Source: Effrenium voratum
Lineage: Eukaryota; Sar; Dinophyceae; Suessiales; Symbiodiniaceae
Direction of reading: 5' to 3'
Assembly: GCA_963377175.1 (NCBI GenBank)
Contig: CAUJNA010002735.1
Coordinates: 385,001-449,000, forward strand
DNA length: 64,000 nt
In this document: positions 1-25,770 of the stretch, piece by piece
How positions within the stretch are numbered: the stretch's first letter is position 1
Layout: each line of letters opens with the position of its first letter
The notes under the pieces: generated by a model
Databases searched by the model: none
Told to the model about the DNA's origin: nothing
What the model saw: the letters and a program-made list of their open reading frames with translations, nothing else
Program-made: the position numbers and the translations under genes

Positions 1-112
1 GTTTGGGAATGAATCCGTCCAAGGAACTCCCGGGAAGCGGTTCGGGGGCATTCCCTTCCCGAAGAAACAGCAAGATTCTTGTCAAGTGATGGGTACCCTG
101 GTCCCTCCTCAG

Positions 113-12433
<12,321 letters not shown>

Positions 12434-13879
12434 ATCCCAATTGATTTTGTGACAGGTGTCAAAAGGCTCAGAACCGTCCCCTCTATTTTTGTTTGTCAAA
12501 GGTTTGAGATAGCCCCAAATCCTGAACATGATTCCCTAACAAGTTTCAAGAGAAGGTGCCCGTAGGTATTGACACATTCCCATTTTAAGAGGCCTAGCAC
12601 GTCTCGTGCTTTGCCTCCGCCTCGCGTTTCAACACAGCTCTTCGCGTGCTCAGTCTTTACGGCGCGCCCCACCGGCCCCGAAAGGGCCCCGGCTCGACGG
12701 TAAGGCCCTCGCTTTACGGCATGTGATGAGAAAAGTTGCGGCCTAAGCGAGCTCATTTACCTGCATAGCTAGCCGCTGGCTAGCCAGAGGACCTGTGTTT
12801 TGACAACTACAATATTCTGTTGGGCGACCTACAGGAAACTAGGATCCACTGGGTCAAGAAAATATACAGTGTCTCAAACAAGGGAAGGAGGGTTTCATGT
12901 TGTTGTCCTTTACTTTGTGCATTTTGCTTGGCTGTTAGGACTTTGACTTTTTGCCAACTAATGGGTTTTCCACTAAACTAATGGGTTTTCCACTAAACCA
13001 CTAAAAGTTAAACTTTTAGCAGGGGAGCAGAAAGCAACTGAGGTTTTAAGTAGATCTGAAGCTCAGGGGTGGTTGACTTCCCAAAACAACCAACCCGGTT
13101 TTTAAGTCCTTCTTGGTTGTCAAAAAGTGGAACCCGGAAGGACACTCCCAAATGGGCGTTGGGCTCCTTTTGGTTTTCTTTGAACCTCAGTGGGACCGAG
13201 CCCAAAACAACTAACATGTAGGACCTGCAGGCCCGGGTTTGGCAATGCGATTGCTTGGGGATAAAGCGAGTTGAGGCGGCCCCAATGAAGGTAGCTTACT
13301 CAGTGCTCCTCAGGCTGATGAAATTCTGGCGGTCCGAAGTTGGTGGCAGAGGGGCCCACTCCAAAAGGGACCTACACTTCGACTGCGAGGGGATCCCTTC
13401 ATTTCCACCACAAAGTTGAAAGGCATGCCCTGAGTCGCGAATGAGAAGGGCAGTACCGCAAGGCTCTGAGGTTCTGCTCTAGGGACTCTTTTTGGAGGGT
13501 GGGGATGTCGATGGAAACCAAGATACCACGCAAAGGCACCCCGAGACCCATCAAGACTTGGGGCTCTGGTGATGCGGTCTCAAATGGAACCAGACAACCA
13601 ACAGGGGTCCCCAGAGTTCCCTTTCGGTGCTGTTAAATATCACTGCTGGGTCAACGCTTAGTACTGCACAAAATCAAGTGTCGCCGTTTACCAGAATTAG
13701 TCTACAACAGATTTATATCCTAGATGTGTTTTTTTTGACGAAGCATGTTGATACACCTTTGGCGAGACAAATAGAATCACCCTGCCAAAACTCAAGGCGC
13801 AAACGTTCAGTGTACCTGTAGAGGATTGTTTGAGACCTACTGGGATACATAGGGAAGGTGTGTCCCCCCAAATGTGAAG
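12434..13879 (+). other. Spacer between enolase and the PRPP synthetase exons
   Basis: Contains the enolase 3' flank and a GC-rich island at about 12590-12730 that ends in a canonical CGACG/GTAAGG donor-like site. That island could be an untranslated first exon of the next gene. A 20-bp tandem duplication (CTAATGGGTTTTCCACTAAA) lies at about 12957-12997. Upstream coding exons of the next gene should be here but could not be identified with confidence. Confidence 0.5.
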
Positions 13880-16800
13880 GTCAAACCCGAGGCCGGGCTC
13901 CCGCGGAACTCCAACTCGGCTCGGCGCGGTCTCCCCGGATCCGGTTTTCGGCGAGAGGAGACCCTGGTCTGCGCCACTGACGCGGGGGGCGCCAAACGCA
14001 CCCGGAAGATGGCCGACGAGCTCCAGGCCTCGGAGTTGGCCGTCACCGGGTTGCTGAGAAAGCATGTATCAGAGAAGCCAATTAAGTATGGGTCAAAAAC
14101 AAGCCACCAGAAAAAGCCGCAGGGTTTAGTCCATTCCACTTGCCAGGGTTCCACGTGTCCCCGCTGATTCATTTCTCCAAAATTCAACGCCCAGGAGACC
14201 TCCGGTTTGGTTCCACGGCCATCGGGTCCAGTCACAAAGTCACCCAAATGCCAGCTGGTCTAGAACATCGAAGTATATCCAAGTAGTTTGTAAAGAAGGT
14301 GTTTTTGGATTTTTGTGTGGGGAACCCTCCCTGTTGAAGGACGTTTTGCCGCAAAGGCGCTCTCTGCGTCTCTTTTATGATTTTGGCTTGGCTCTTTGCT
14401 CTTTAGTAAAGTTTATATAAATGTGGAGGTTGCGCTATGCGCTTTCGCCCAACCGCAGCCCTCAGGGTGTGGCTCAAAACTAATGACCCAGGCTGGACAG
14501 TAGACTTGGCGATCGTTTTGTATCGATTTTGCTTCTACAAACTGCATTAGTTGAGCCACAGCTGTTCCAAAAAAAATGCAGGATTGGTTTAAAGGGAACC
14601 CGAAGCCGATTTTGCGGGTTCTACACCTAGTTGGGTTAGAAAAGCCCAACTCAGCCAGCCGCCTGTTTTATCACCCCACAGCCTGCGGCGACAGGGGGAG
14701 AGGGTTGGGGAGTTGGAAGCAACCCATTTGGCACAGCCTTTTTGTTGAGGCTCGGTACCCTTTTTGGTTCAAATCGGGGAGACCCCAATTTGGTGTTTCA
14801 AGGAACACAATTTTGGGGTCCGCAAGTTTGAGAAGCACCAGTGTTCCTGGAGTGCACGCCGGTTGAGTGATTCTATTTGCGAATAACTAACCTTGCACAT
14901 GCTTGCTACTATATACGTAGGCAACTGGCATCCATCGGGTATTTCGTTTTGTGTGTGTGTTTCTCCAAAGGGACCCTTCCTCCAACATGGAAGCTCACGC
15001 CAGGGCCCCTAAGAAGAAGACACATGGTCAGGTTCCATGTTAATCAGGAGGTGAGGGGTTGACTTTCAGAAGTAAAAAACATTTCGGGCTTTCTTTCTGT
15101 TTAGCAATATGGCCTTGGAAATGAAGGTTCAACATCGTGTCGTTGTTGTTAGTTTTCATTGGTTGAAGACTGGAGGTCCACCTACCCCAAAGGAACCGCC
15201 AAAAGGAACATTGCAGGGAAATTAAGCAGCCCATTGAAAATGCCGGTATTCGACAGCAGGGATCCCTTTAAGATTTCTATTCGTGTCACAAGTCAAGCCC
15301 TCCGTGGTTGGCTTTTCTATGTGGGGTATCTTCCCTCGTTCCGACCAAGCCTAGTGCCAAAAGTCAGGCAGGACATCTGACAAAGACCAAGAAGCTCCAA
15401 GGACACCAGAATCGCACACCCAAAGTGAGAAAACCCAAAGGGACATCCCCAAACATTGCTTGGCTCGGCTGAAAACCAAAAGGGACAAGTGCAGCTTGGC
15501 TTGGTGCCCTCCATTTGCTTAAGATGTTTTGCTTTATTTATTATTTATTTATTTATATATTTTCCCTGTTGGTTTTAAAGGGAATCTATCACTACTGGAT
15601 TCTTTTTCCAGGGGTCTTAACCAAATGGAAGGTGCGTTTCCAGCATCGGCTTTTGGCTTGCGAGGTGGGCTTCATGATGGCCGACAAGTTCAGACCCAAA
15701 GCTGGTGAGGTCGGTCAGGCCTTCGGAGCGCGGGTCGGCCCAGTTTTCGAGGCCACAAAAAGGAAGCGCCCACAACGCATGGCAAAAAGGGGCACCCTGG
15801 CTTTGATAGGGTTTGGCCTTTTACATGTGTGTGCCATGTGTTTTGTTTTGTGTTTGCGGGGAAAAGCAGGGCCGCCTACAAGTGGACTTTGACGCCAGTT
15901 GTTTTTCTTGTCGTGTTGTTGTTTTTGTTTGTGCGCGGGGGGGTTGGGGTGACATGTCCGAAGGTGACGCAAAGCCCAATGGCTTGTCAACCACGGTGGA
16001 AAGATAGTGTGAATCTGGGATTGTCCTTCTTGAGGGTTCCCTCATTGCAGTGGCTTCAGTGGGAGACTTGACAGAAACCACCCATTTGGAGCAATAAGAG
16101 ATAACCCTACACAGGCAAGTCCTTCAAATATCACTGCGCTTCCCCACATACTTAGCAATTGACAAACGAAGCACTCAGGTTTGAGAGCGAAGTTGACCAC
16201 TTGTTTTTTTTTGGCAGGTGAAGATCATCTCAGATGCCTCGCTGAACCCAACCAACGTCATCATCGTGGATGACATGCGCAGTGCTCAAACCGCGAGTTT
16301 GGGGTCAGAACCGGTCACAAGGGTGCCCGTATCCGCCCAACAAAAAAACATTTAGTTTGTTGAAACGGCGTCCTGATTGAACGGGAAACCAAAGCGAGGT
16401 TGTTTGAATCATGAGGGCAGCATCTTGTCTCAAACTTCGGGACGACCCCTTCCAAACTGAGCTCCTTCAACCTAAACCCCCTGGAAGGTAACCCTGAACC
16501 AACAAATATGTGTTGACACGATGAGTGCCTGGTCGTTGAAGGCGAAACCAAGAGGAGATCGGGAACAGAATCCTTTGAAGCAGGGGGAAGCATCGCAGCT
16601 TCTATGTATGAGTCACGGTGCTCCGACAACGAGCCCCTACTGCAGGAGACCCTAAAAGGGTTCTAATGAAAGGGGTTCCTGAGGAGATTGAAATCAGAAA
16701 TTATCGTTGTGATGGTCATGCTGCAGCAATTCATCTGACATAGGATGGAGGCTGCCAAAATCATGAGGTTTTATTGAATACGATCTCTCTGAAAGAACAA

Positions 16801-19800
16801 AGCAGTATAACGGCTCCATCATGTAGATGAAACATATATAGATTCATCAAAACCATATGTACCAAGTCCATACTTGCTTGGTCAACATACCATGCTTCAA
16901 TAATCTGAAATCAGGAACCTGCCAGAAAGGCATAAGAAAGGCAAAGCCCTTTGTTGGGCCACGATTTCAGCCGCGCATGTGTTTGAAGCACCTGGCGGGC
17001 GTTCCCAGGGTTTGAACTCCGGTCGATAGAATCCACAATTCTGACTTTGGGTTGACGGGCGACAAAAGAAAACTCAGCACCTCCAGATTCCCTAAATGCA
17101 ACTGTTTACCCACAGGGTCGGGCATTGTTTTGGTCTCCCGGAGCCGTTTTAGTCGTGACACACCCGCCATACTAGGATATGTGTCATTTGAAAGCAGGCT
17201 AGGCAGCCAGTTTGGTGCTGGTTTTCAATGAGAGGCCACAAAGAAACTATTTGTCTATAGTTGCCAACCATGCTTTCCAGGAATCCTTCTTCAGAAAGTG
17301 TGCGGTGAAAAGAAGAGGCATCAACCGGGCGACCTTTCGACTCTTGGGCCCTGTATGTTGGAGGAATGTGGTACAAAGGGTAGTGACCATATATGACAAA
17401 TCCCAAAGTTTCAGCCGCAAGGTTAGGCCATTGCCACAAAAAAAAATGGCTTGAACAACACCCAATGCTTGGCCAACTTGGTAAAGGGTTGTATAATCAC
17501 TCCCTTTATGGTTTCATTTTTCTGGGAGGTCGAGCACCTTGAGTTGCGAATACTGTAAGCCTTTGGGGGGCATCTAGGTTTCTTTTGGGGGGCTGGCCTC
17601 CTGTGAGTACGCCGAAAGAGGGTCACACAGCTTCCCCCCAAGCACCTGCGAGCGAGTGAAGCGTTTGGCATATACACTTTAAAACGTAAATTTGTTTGCA
17701 AAAGTATTCGCAGAGGCGTCGCATAGTATTGGAGTTGAGCAGCGGTTTGGCGGATGAATATCTCACGTGAAGTTTCCTGACTACCACAAGCGCCCTTGGA
17801 GAAAGTAGTGTGATGCCCCATCACCCCCAAGTAATGTATGCGCAGGCGCGGGCAACCTGTTTCCCTAATTTTCGCGGTTTTCTTGGGGGGCCATCCTCCC
17901 CCTCAGCCGCCTTCGAGGTTCGACACCTGCGGCAGCCTGGTGAAGGTCGTCGAGGCCGTGCGCACCTTTGCGCCCGAGGCGCCGCGGCCGCGGCGCGCGC
18001 ATCGGACCGGTGTCGCCACGAATGGATTGATCATCCCCGAGGGAAGTTGGAGCGACGCTTGGCTTGGTCTATGGAATTATGTTGCTTCATGGGTATTCTA
18101 ACAGGAAACAGTTTTGTGATTTCTTGTATTTGAGATGTGCTGCACAAAGGCTTACTCGCCAGATCAAGATGGGAGCTATACAAACCACCATAGAGGAATC
18201 CCCTTTGGGGATCGGACCCCATCCTTGGCTCCATGTTAATGTTAATTAGTTTGCAGGGGAGTAACCCAAGACTGAAAGTCCCAACAGAACCTGCCAAGGC
18301 CACTATTCCGCAGCGCAAGACTCTGTATGGATTTCACGATCAGAGGTTCTGCTGGATCCGTGACCCCGATTTGGATGAGCATTGCTTGGCATTTACTGAG
18401 CTCAACCGCACCGTGCACACCGCAAGCGTGCCTTTCCTAAGGGAAGTTTGGCCCGATAGCCCGGATACCACTGCTTTGGAGAGTGAGCTTGTTACATTCA
18501 TTATGATGGTCAGTGATGTGTTGACCAATTGGGAAACCGTACTTTTATTGGATGGTCCAAAAGAGATAGATATGCTGCAATGAGGGCTTGCCCCTGCTCT
18601 GATTCCCCTGCAAGGAGGTCACCCCATTTCATGGCCTCATACATGAAAACGAACACAGCTTGCTTAAACACATCATGTATTGTCAGCTGACTTTTGCTGT
18701 CATTGCCCGGTCTTTGGGCGCCAAGATAACGTAAGCGCTTCTCTATGTTTGTTAGCATGTTCAATTGGCTTGATGGGCTTTGCTTCTGCTTATGCTCCAA
18801 CCCACACATGGTTTTCGTGACCCGTAAATGGTGGTATAGGGTTGTTCAACCACTGGGCCATTCTTGTGATCCCTCCTGCTTTGCCGGGATTCGCCAATAG
18901 TAGCTGGATTGCTTTGACATTGACTCATACTTCATCGTTCCATGTGGAGTTTACTTGTTTTACAGGATCAGAGTTGTCTTTGAGAGTAAAAAAGAAGAGA
19001 CAAGATGACACACCCACTTCACAAGTTGGTTTCCATGACTTACCAGAAAAGTCAACAAACTTAAGCCTTGCTTGGAGATCTTGAAGGTTATGTAGGTAGG
19101 AGGCTTTCTGAAGGTGATGATGTCACGCACGCAAAATCACCGTGGTTGTTTGTCCGTTGCGCGGGCAAAAGCAAGATGTCCAACCTGAACATGGAGTTGT
19201 TCAATGGGACTGCGTGTTCGGGCCAAGGGGTCATTAGGACCTCTCAGATCCCTTGGATGAGCTTCTTTTCGAGAAGAAATTTCTTGACATCCTGTTCTTC
19301 GGCGGGAACCATGAGCCTTCGGTATTTTGCCTGCGAGTCCAACCCTTGGGCATGGAAAGGGTTCTGTCCAGTCTTGGTTGTTAAGTCAAGCAGCCAAAAG
19401 GTGGGCCTTTTGTCAAGCGCTTAAGTGAGCCATACCCATTTTCTTAGCTTCCGGGTGAATGGTTGTAACTGGGCATAGTTTTATGACTTGGAGACTCCTT
19501 CTGATAGCCAGATAATTGGAGCCCATCCATCATTGATTTTCAACATCACTTTCCCCAGAGGAAACCAAAAGCCCAAAGGGTATGAGCCGTTTTCTTCATT
19601 TGTTTTGACATCGCCTTCCGGATCATTGCCTCCCCCCTGCTGATTCCTTTTTGAGAACCACAAGTACTTGGTACGCATTGCTTAGGGATTCGCCTTTTGA
19701 GTCGGAGCAGCCTGAGCTTGAACCAAGCGAGATTGCAGTTTGCGAGGCCCGGCTCTATGCCGTTGGCACCCACGGCTACTTCTCCAAGGCTCTTTCCTGC

Positions 19801-22800
19801 TCCGACTCGAGCAGGGCGTGCTCAGGTTTGGGGCGCTCACTGGGTCCTCGTGAAACATCGACCGGCTTGGAGAAAACAATGCCATTGTTTGAATCTGAAA
19901 CAAACACACATGATATGTGTCTCGTTATTTTTGGATCAGAGAGAAACATGCTCTTTTGTGTGCTTGTATTGCCCGAAGTTCCTGGGGTCGGGGTTTGCAA
20001 AATCAAAGGTTTTCCGCTGAATCAAGTGGAATTTGCTTCCTTTTCCAGCTAGCACGTCTCCTCTTTTCCAAAAGACAAAGGGACCAGCCCGTGGCAAAAG
20101 GATGGGGGGTGGGGGACCAGCCAGTGAGAAACAACGGCACCTAGCGTCGGGTCTTTGATTAGTTGGTGGAACCTTTAAACACAATAATTTAGGCACATGA
20201 AGGACAATCACCATGGGAATATCGCGGAAGATGCTTGCGATGATGATGATGGTGAGGAGGAGGAGGAGGAGGAAGAGGAGGAGGAGGACGATGATGAGGA
20301 TGATGATGAAGAGGAGGACGAGGATGTGGATGATGCGGATGAGGATGATGATGAGGAGGAGGATGAGGATGAGGATGAGGATGATGATGAGGATGAGGAG
20401 GATGAGGATGAGGATGACCATGACGATGACGATGACGACGATGACGATGACGATGACGATGACGACGACGACGACGACGACGACGACAACAATGATGATG
20501 ATGATGATGATGATTATGATGTGGCCAAGCTGCTTCTCCATTGAGGGCGCTGAGTTGTGAAATCCCTTTGGTCAGGCGATCTCTGTGTTGGGGGCAAATA
20601 TGAAGAAGGTGTTGGGAAACAAAAGGACTCTCCAACCATCTCTCTCATTTGTGTCGGGTGCTTTCTCTAGTGGGGTCCAACTTTCAAGGCTCACTTCCCA
20701 TGTTTCGTGGGGTTGTGTTGGAAGATCCTTTCAGTGGTAAGCAAAGGCTTAACTCTTTGGTGCCAATCCGCTAAGCAAGTAAGTCCCGTACCCCAGACCT
20801 TTGATTCAAAGTTCAATATATGCTCGACAGCTCGAGAAGCGAGCCACTGGCTACAGCAGGACCCATGAGCATGCCGTGGCACCAGTTGGATGCATGGAAA
20901 CAATGTGCTTTGTCAGAACATTGCATTGTTCAATAATTGGTCAACAGAGTTTTGGCTTGTTTGGACATCGCCCACGGAACCGCCGCCTCAATTTAAGCAG
21001 CCAGATGCTTTGCCCCCCTGCAACAGGAAAGTGTCTCTCCTTCCAGCAATCAAACAAGTGAAGGAAATGGACGGACGGCCCGGTCTTTCACAAGCCTTCT
21101 GTCTGGAATCTGTTCGGCAGTGCTGGTTGGTTTGGCAGTCAGTTCTTTTGGCAGTGTCACTGTGGATACAGAAAGTGAGGCGCCAGTTGGGATGGATAAA
21201 ACCCTATGAATCTTGGCACAAAGCAACTTGCCAACCTAAACTTTGTCCATCCACTGTATTGTTTGTTTGGTTGGTGTGGTTGCTTGAAGTGTTGGTTCGT
21301 TGACTTGAGTCCTGCTAGGAGTTCAATGCTGTCGATTCGCTCATTGTCGCCAGGATGCCAGTGAGAAGGTGGCCAAGATGATCTCGGATCTGGGGCTGGA
21401 GGCGGCAAACGGCAGCGCTTGGCTGGATGGAATCTTCGCCTTTGCCTTTTGGGCAAAGGTTTTGTCAACCTCTGATTCCAAAGTCTACCAGTCAGAGGAT
21501 CCCCAAAATGGATAATTTCTTTGCACCCCAGAGCACGGTCCTGTTTTTGACGCATCGGAGATTAGCCGCATATCTCTCAAAATGGTAACCTTATTGCGGG
21601 GATGCTTTTAAAGGGAAGCCATAAGATAAGAAACCAACAACTTGAAAGGGTCTCGATTTTTGAGACCTGACCAAATTGAGTGCTTCCAGCCAGCAAAAGG
21701 ATGTGCGACTTCCCGGTTGGCTCATTCGGTGCACCCAAGGTTAGGACTGCGGCGCCTACCTTTTGGGGTTCTCGGCAACGGCGTTGGGCTGTCAGCCTGG
21801 GCGTGTCACGTGTTGTATCTGTCTTGTTGTGAAATCAAGCCGCAACCATTGCATATCTTGATGTGAACAAGTTTCTGGACTGGAGTAACCCCTTCCATTC
21901 GAGCCAGGATGAATCATTCCCTGGTTTACTTGGGCCCGCATCGCTCTGGTTCACCCACCGGGCGCGTTCATTTGAGCATCTAGCTGTTGGGTCCCATTCA
22001 AGAGGGAACGCAGATCAAGTTCGGGGAACCCCCCCCCAGAATCCACCTTGGTGTGTGTTTTTTTTTCTTTTTTTCTTTTAACGAGGATACCCGTTTCAGG
22101 CTGTTTTAAAGCGAAAAACCAAAGGGACAAACCCGGCGATTTCGGGCCCATCATGGTGAGCTTATGTTGCTCCCAGGTGTGCTCGCCACAAAATATGAGC
22201 CTTATTTGCCTTGTCTCCGTGGGCAATCCCCTTTGCACGGGGGTTTGCTGGGAAAGGAAGCATCATGAGTTTTCCGTTACGCACACACAAACCAAGCAGG
22301 TTTTTACTTCAGGCGGGTGCTTGTTGCAACTGGCGCCCAGTCGGCCCCCGCGCTCAGTGGATCGCGGTGACCAACTGCATCTCCCAGAGAATGCCACGCG
22401 GTCAGAGAGGATTTCCAGTTCTGCGAAGCTCACTCCCGGGGAAAATGGGCTAGATGCCACTGCAAAAGAGTGTGTATTTTAGTATTTGTATGTATATGTA
22501 ATTATGTTGTACTAATTGCTCTTGGGGTTCACATCTCGGAATTCGTTTTGAGGGTACGCAATGTTCGCTTGTGTACTGGCTCATCAACGAGGAGTCAGAA
22601 TGCTGCTACGCCCTTTACAAGTATCATAAGACATGTTATTCGCGTACCATGTGAGACTATGACACAAGTCGGGTATCTTTCTCTCTCTCTCTCGCTCTTT
22701 TGAATCCTGGTTTCGTTGTTTGGGTAAATGTGGGTACTGACGGGTAGTGGAAGTCAACAAAGCTGCTGGGCCCAGTCGCCATGGGTGGTCAGGAGGCTGT

Positions 22801-25605
22801 GCCTGACCCCCTCCATGCCTGAAAGGTAGGGTGGGCGGGTGTTTTTTGGAGGGCAACCTTTGTATCTGAGAGTTAAAGGGGAAATCAAATATAAACCACA
22901 TTTTTGGGGGTCCCCTTGTTTGACACATACCCAGGCAAGTTCCCCCCTCCCCCGCGGGCAAAAGCGTTCCCCAAGCATGCATGTTCGTTGGGTAGTTAGT
23001 AATGACCCGGGGGAGGGGGGGGAGCACGTTTTCGTGGCTGGCCTGACAAAAGCCGGAACGAGTTTGGCTCTGTCCAAATGGCACCAGCTGCCTTTTGCAG
23101 TGCTTCTTGTGACCTGTGGGATGAGGTTCGACCATTCGGTTCTTTCATGGCTTATAATTACATGCAGGGCTCCTTATGTTTCCTTTTGTTCAAAGGGTTG
23201 CACATCGCAGTTTTGGCCGAAGCGAATCAAGTCCATGGCCGCAAAACCAATTTGCTTTAGAAAGGCTGCTTGAACCCATCAGAATCCACATTGAGCTCCT
23301 GTGGCAGTTCTAGAAGTTCAAGAGATTCAGAACCAACAACTGCACGACATATTATGAGGGTGAACAAGCGGGGGAGCGCGAGGTCCTGGCTTTACCGGGT
23401 TAATTAGTTCCCATCAGATAGACATGTTGAGGTGCATGGGGTTTGCATACAAAAGAGGGACCTCGCTTACTCCAGAATGCTTAATGGAACCTGTTGGTGC
23501 ATGTCAACATGGCATATGACCTTTGTTTAATTACAGCACATGGTTGAATGATCAGTGCCCTTAGCAAAAAGGTCAACAAGGCAAGCCCAAAGGTGAGCTT
23601 AGGTCAAAAGCGGCCACCAACTTTGTATTTGTTGGATGTTGACTACTTTTGATATGAAGCAAATTGCATATGGACCATATGGATGTTCCCAGGTGGTGAG
23701 CAGTTTGACAGGAATGGCCCCTTTCGCCCATGCCTGGTTGTTTCCTTGAAGGGGATTTTCCAGTTCATTCCCAAAATCCCTCGAGCTATTCTCTGAGACC
23801 CAGCATTCCGTCACCTGTTTGGCAGCTGTTAACCCGTTTCTGCTCCGAGGCCTTTGCAGAAGTTTGAGAAGATGGGCATTGGGGACAGGTGCGGTGGATC
23901 CGATCACGTCGCCTCCCGAGCCAAATCAAGCGAGCATCCGCTTCTGCCTGTGCGTGCGTCTTGTTGGCGTTGTGTTTGGTTAGTATGTCTAGTTGGTGTG
24001 TTTTGTTTTCGTGCTTGTTTGCTTGCTTGCGTGCGTGCGTGCGTGCTTGCGTTTGCGTGTGCGCGTGTGTGTGCGCATATGTTTGCGTGCTTGTTCTACG
24101 CCTGACACGTTGCCAGCAGTTGTGGCCAAAAACAGATCGGTCTTGTGTTAAGCCATGGCTAAGTATGATCCGAAGCAAAACCACATCCCTGTCCAGAACT
24201 TGGCAAATGGGATGTTTGTTTGGGTTTCCGTGAGCAGGACATGTAGACACCAAACCAATTTGGGGTGTCCACTGCAGTTTGAATCAGACAAACACACACA
24301 CACAACCAGTTGGTGTGTTTTTTTTTGTTTCCTCCGTTTTTTGTTTTTTCCTTTTTTTTGTTTGAAAGCCAACCCAAAAGAGATACCAACTCTGAACAAT
24401 CGGACAGAAACACCCCCCTTTGAGACCAGCGAGTTTCACATTTGCAGCTTTGCCAGGCTGAAGGTGGTGGACGTCTCCAGATTGGTCCGGAACTCAGCAG
24501 GTTGGCTCATAGCCAACTTCGTCGCTGGCACGGATCGTTTTCCTCTTTTCATTGCCAGACTGAACAAACTAGTTGCCGTCTGGCCTTTTTTGGGTTTCCA
24601 GCTTTTCCCTTTTTGATCACCAAATTGTAACTTTTTTGCAGAAGCTAAATACGGGCAGAATCACACCTACTAGCTTTTAGTTGGGAGGCAAAAGCTGAAG
24701 TAGTTGAATCGTTGTCCAACCCTTGCTCGTTCATGCTTGAAGTAAACTATAGCACACCCCCACCTCCGCTACCAAGAGCAGAGGAGAAACGACCCAAGCG
24801 GCATCCTTTCGTCAGGTTCCACAACAGTTTCTTGCAGATAATGATCAAAGATGGTTGCTTAAGTTTGGGAATGTTCAGCATCACAATCTTACCTTTGACC
24901 CCCCCCCAAGGCGGTCCAGTGCTTTGGTCGCCACAGCCAAAGCTTTGCTTGACATTCCCGCGCTGAAGTAGAGGCCAGAGAGCAACTGCAATATGAGCAA
25001 CGTATACATATACTGCGTGTATATATTTATATACTACTGCTCAATGGTGCGATCTCCTTGGTTGGAACATAGACCGTTATTCAGCGATTTTTCCACAGCT
25101 TACATGGCAGGGGTACGCTAATTGTGAGCAGGAAGGGGCAACCACTCCAGCATAAGTATAAAGAACTAACTTCTCGGGAAAGGTGCAATGTTTGAGAGAC
25201 TCAATTCCTCCTGCATGGTCCTGGTCAGTTGTTCTCACCACACGTATGTCAGCTTCCAAGTCCGGGCGAGTACAGTGTATGGAATTGTTCGGTATGGATA
25301 GGGCATGGGTGTTGGAGACAAAACCGGAATATATTTAGTATTGCCTTACGGCTTTCCATTGGCGGTGTAGCAGCCAAAACGATTATACATCGGCCATGAC
25401 TTTCACCTCTGAAGAAATTGGCCAGCATGAGTCCCCACGAGAACCATGCCCAACAAAGAGTTCCCCGCTAAAAAGCACATCCAAATATGAAGCAGAATCA
25501 GACCATGTCTTTTCTGTGTACGGAGGGCCAACCTGAGGTGGCAGGGGCCATCATTCGAATCCACCTGGGCGCTTCGGTGAACTTGCCCAAGTTCCGACAG
25601 CTGGG
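13880..25605 (+). CDS. PRPS: Ribose-phosphate pyrophosphokinase (PRPP synthetase), C-terminal half in ten exons
   Basis: Makes PRPP from ribose 5-phosphate and ATP for nucleotide synthesis. Exons: 13880-14041 (certain from about 13958), 15665-15709, 16218-16276, 17918-17978, 19747-19788, 21354-21401, 22358-22386, 23850-23888, 24457-24484, 25538-25605. Phases join without stops. Family motifs in order: DAGGAKRTRKMADEL (compare SPDAGGAKR), DKFRPKAGE, the PRPP-binding loop VIIVDDMFDTCGSL spanning exons 3-4, ARLYAVGTHGYFSK (compare the ATHG.FS segment), WIAVTNCISQ (compare VVVTNTIPQ), GDRLKVVDVSRLVA and AIIRIHLGASV. Donors are GT, GC or GA; acceptors are AG followed by G except exon 7 (AG before T). 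The ATP-binding N-terminal half (about 160 residues in the usual 318-residue protein) was not found. The last exon after 25605 is also unresolved. The family call is strong; the gene ends are not. Confidence 0.85.
14042..17917 (+). other. PRPP synthetase introns 1-3 (14042-15664, 15710-16217, 16277-17917)
   Basis: Donors GT, GT and GC; acceptors AG followed by G. The sequence is unique or mildly repetitive, with T-rich runs and CCAAAGG-type repeat fragments near 15400-15500. No further gene supported. Confidence 0.7.
18246..18583 (+). pseudogene. Open frame of unknown origin inside PRPP synthetase intron 4
   Basis: About 112 codons to TGA, with an evenly mixed amino-acid composition unlike the low-complexity frames around it (for example FHDQRFCWIRDPDLDEH and ESELVTFIMMVSDVL). 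It is not recognised. It overlaps the minus-strand frame at its 3' end, so at most one is likely to be real. It may be the remnant of a retrocopy or an element. Confidence 0.25.
18510..18809 (-). pseudogene. Minus-strand open frame inside PRPP synthetase intron 4
   Basis: 99 codons with coding-like composition (LTIHDVFKQAVFVFMYEAMK, then ALIAAYLSLLDHPIKV). No family recognised, no neighbours in the same orientation, and it overlaps the + frame. Could be chance or an element fragment. Confidence 0.25.
19789..21353 (+). other. PRPP synthetase intron 5
   Basis: GC donor after TCC AAG; acceptor GCCAG before GATGCC. Dominated by the acidic triplet repeat; the remainder has no recognisable gene. 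Confidence 0.75.
20236..20520 (+). repeat. GAN triplet microsatellite (GATGAG, GAGGAG, GACGAC)
   Basis: About 285 bp of impure GAN triplets. It makes a 115-codon acidic open frame on + (Asp/Glu runs) and Ser or His runs in the other frames. It lies within intron 5 between two exons of one conserved protein, so it is not coding in that transcript. Confidence 0.92.
21402..25537 (+). other. PRPP synthetase introns 6-9 (21402-22357, 22387-23849, 23889-24456, 24485-25537)
   Basis: Donors GC, GA, GT and GT. The introns contain T-rich runs, CA/GT microsatellites (for example 24293-24302), a GCGTGCGT-type run near 24030-24060 and one copy of the dispersed CCAAAGG repeat (22050-22160). No further gene supported. 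Confidence 0.7.
22050..22160 (+). repeat. Dispersed non-coding repeat, copy 1
   Basis: Pattern: T-rich run, GGATACCCGTTTC, then AAAAACCAAAGGGACAAA, then CGGGCCCAT. Related copies lie at 25641-25770, 57481-57590 and 59895-59996. The element type is unknown. Confidence 0.45.
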
Positions 25606-25640
25606 GTGCGCCCAGACGACCACACCGAAACATCCCGTAT

Positions 25641-25770
25641 TTGTTTTGTTCTTGAGGGGGTATCCGTTTCCCCTTGGTTGTAGAGGGAAGCCGAAAGGAA
25701 GCCGTTGCCATGCGTTGTCATGTTGGCACTTTAGGGGCCCGATTCCTATTTTGAGACAGACCCGCGTGGG
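25641..25770 (+). repeat. Dispersed non-coding repeat, copy 2
   Basis: T-rich run, GGGGGTATCCGTTTCCCC, GGGAAGCCGAAAGGAAG, then GGGGCCCGATTCCTATTTTG. Same order of blocks as the other copies. Confidence 0.45.

Larger units (their letters stand above)
17979..19746 (+). other. PRPP synthetase intron 4
   Basis: GC donor after CCC GAG; acceptor GCGAG before GCCCGG. Holds two coding-like open frames on opposite strands, listed separately, which may be remnants of an inserted element. Confidence 0.75.

Noticed and set aside
20197..20544. 115-codon acidic protein (Asp/Glu-rich)
   Set aside because: Translation of a GAN microsatellite inside a PRPP synthetase intron; every frame of the tract is open.
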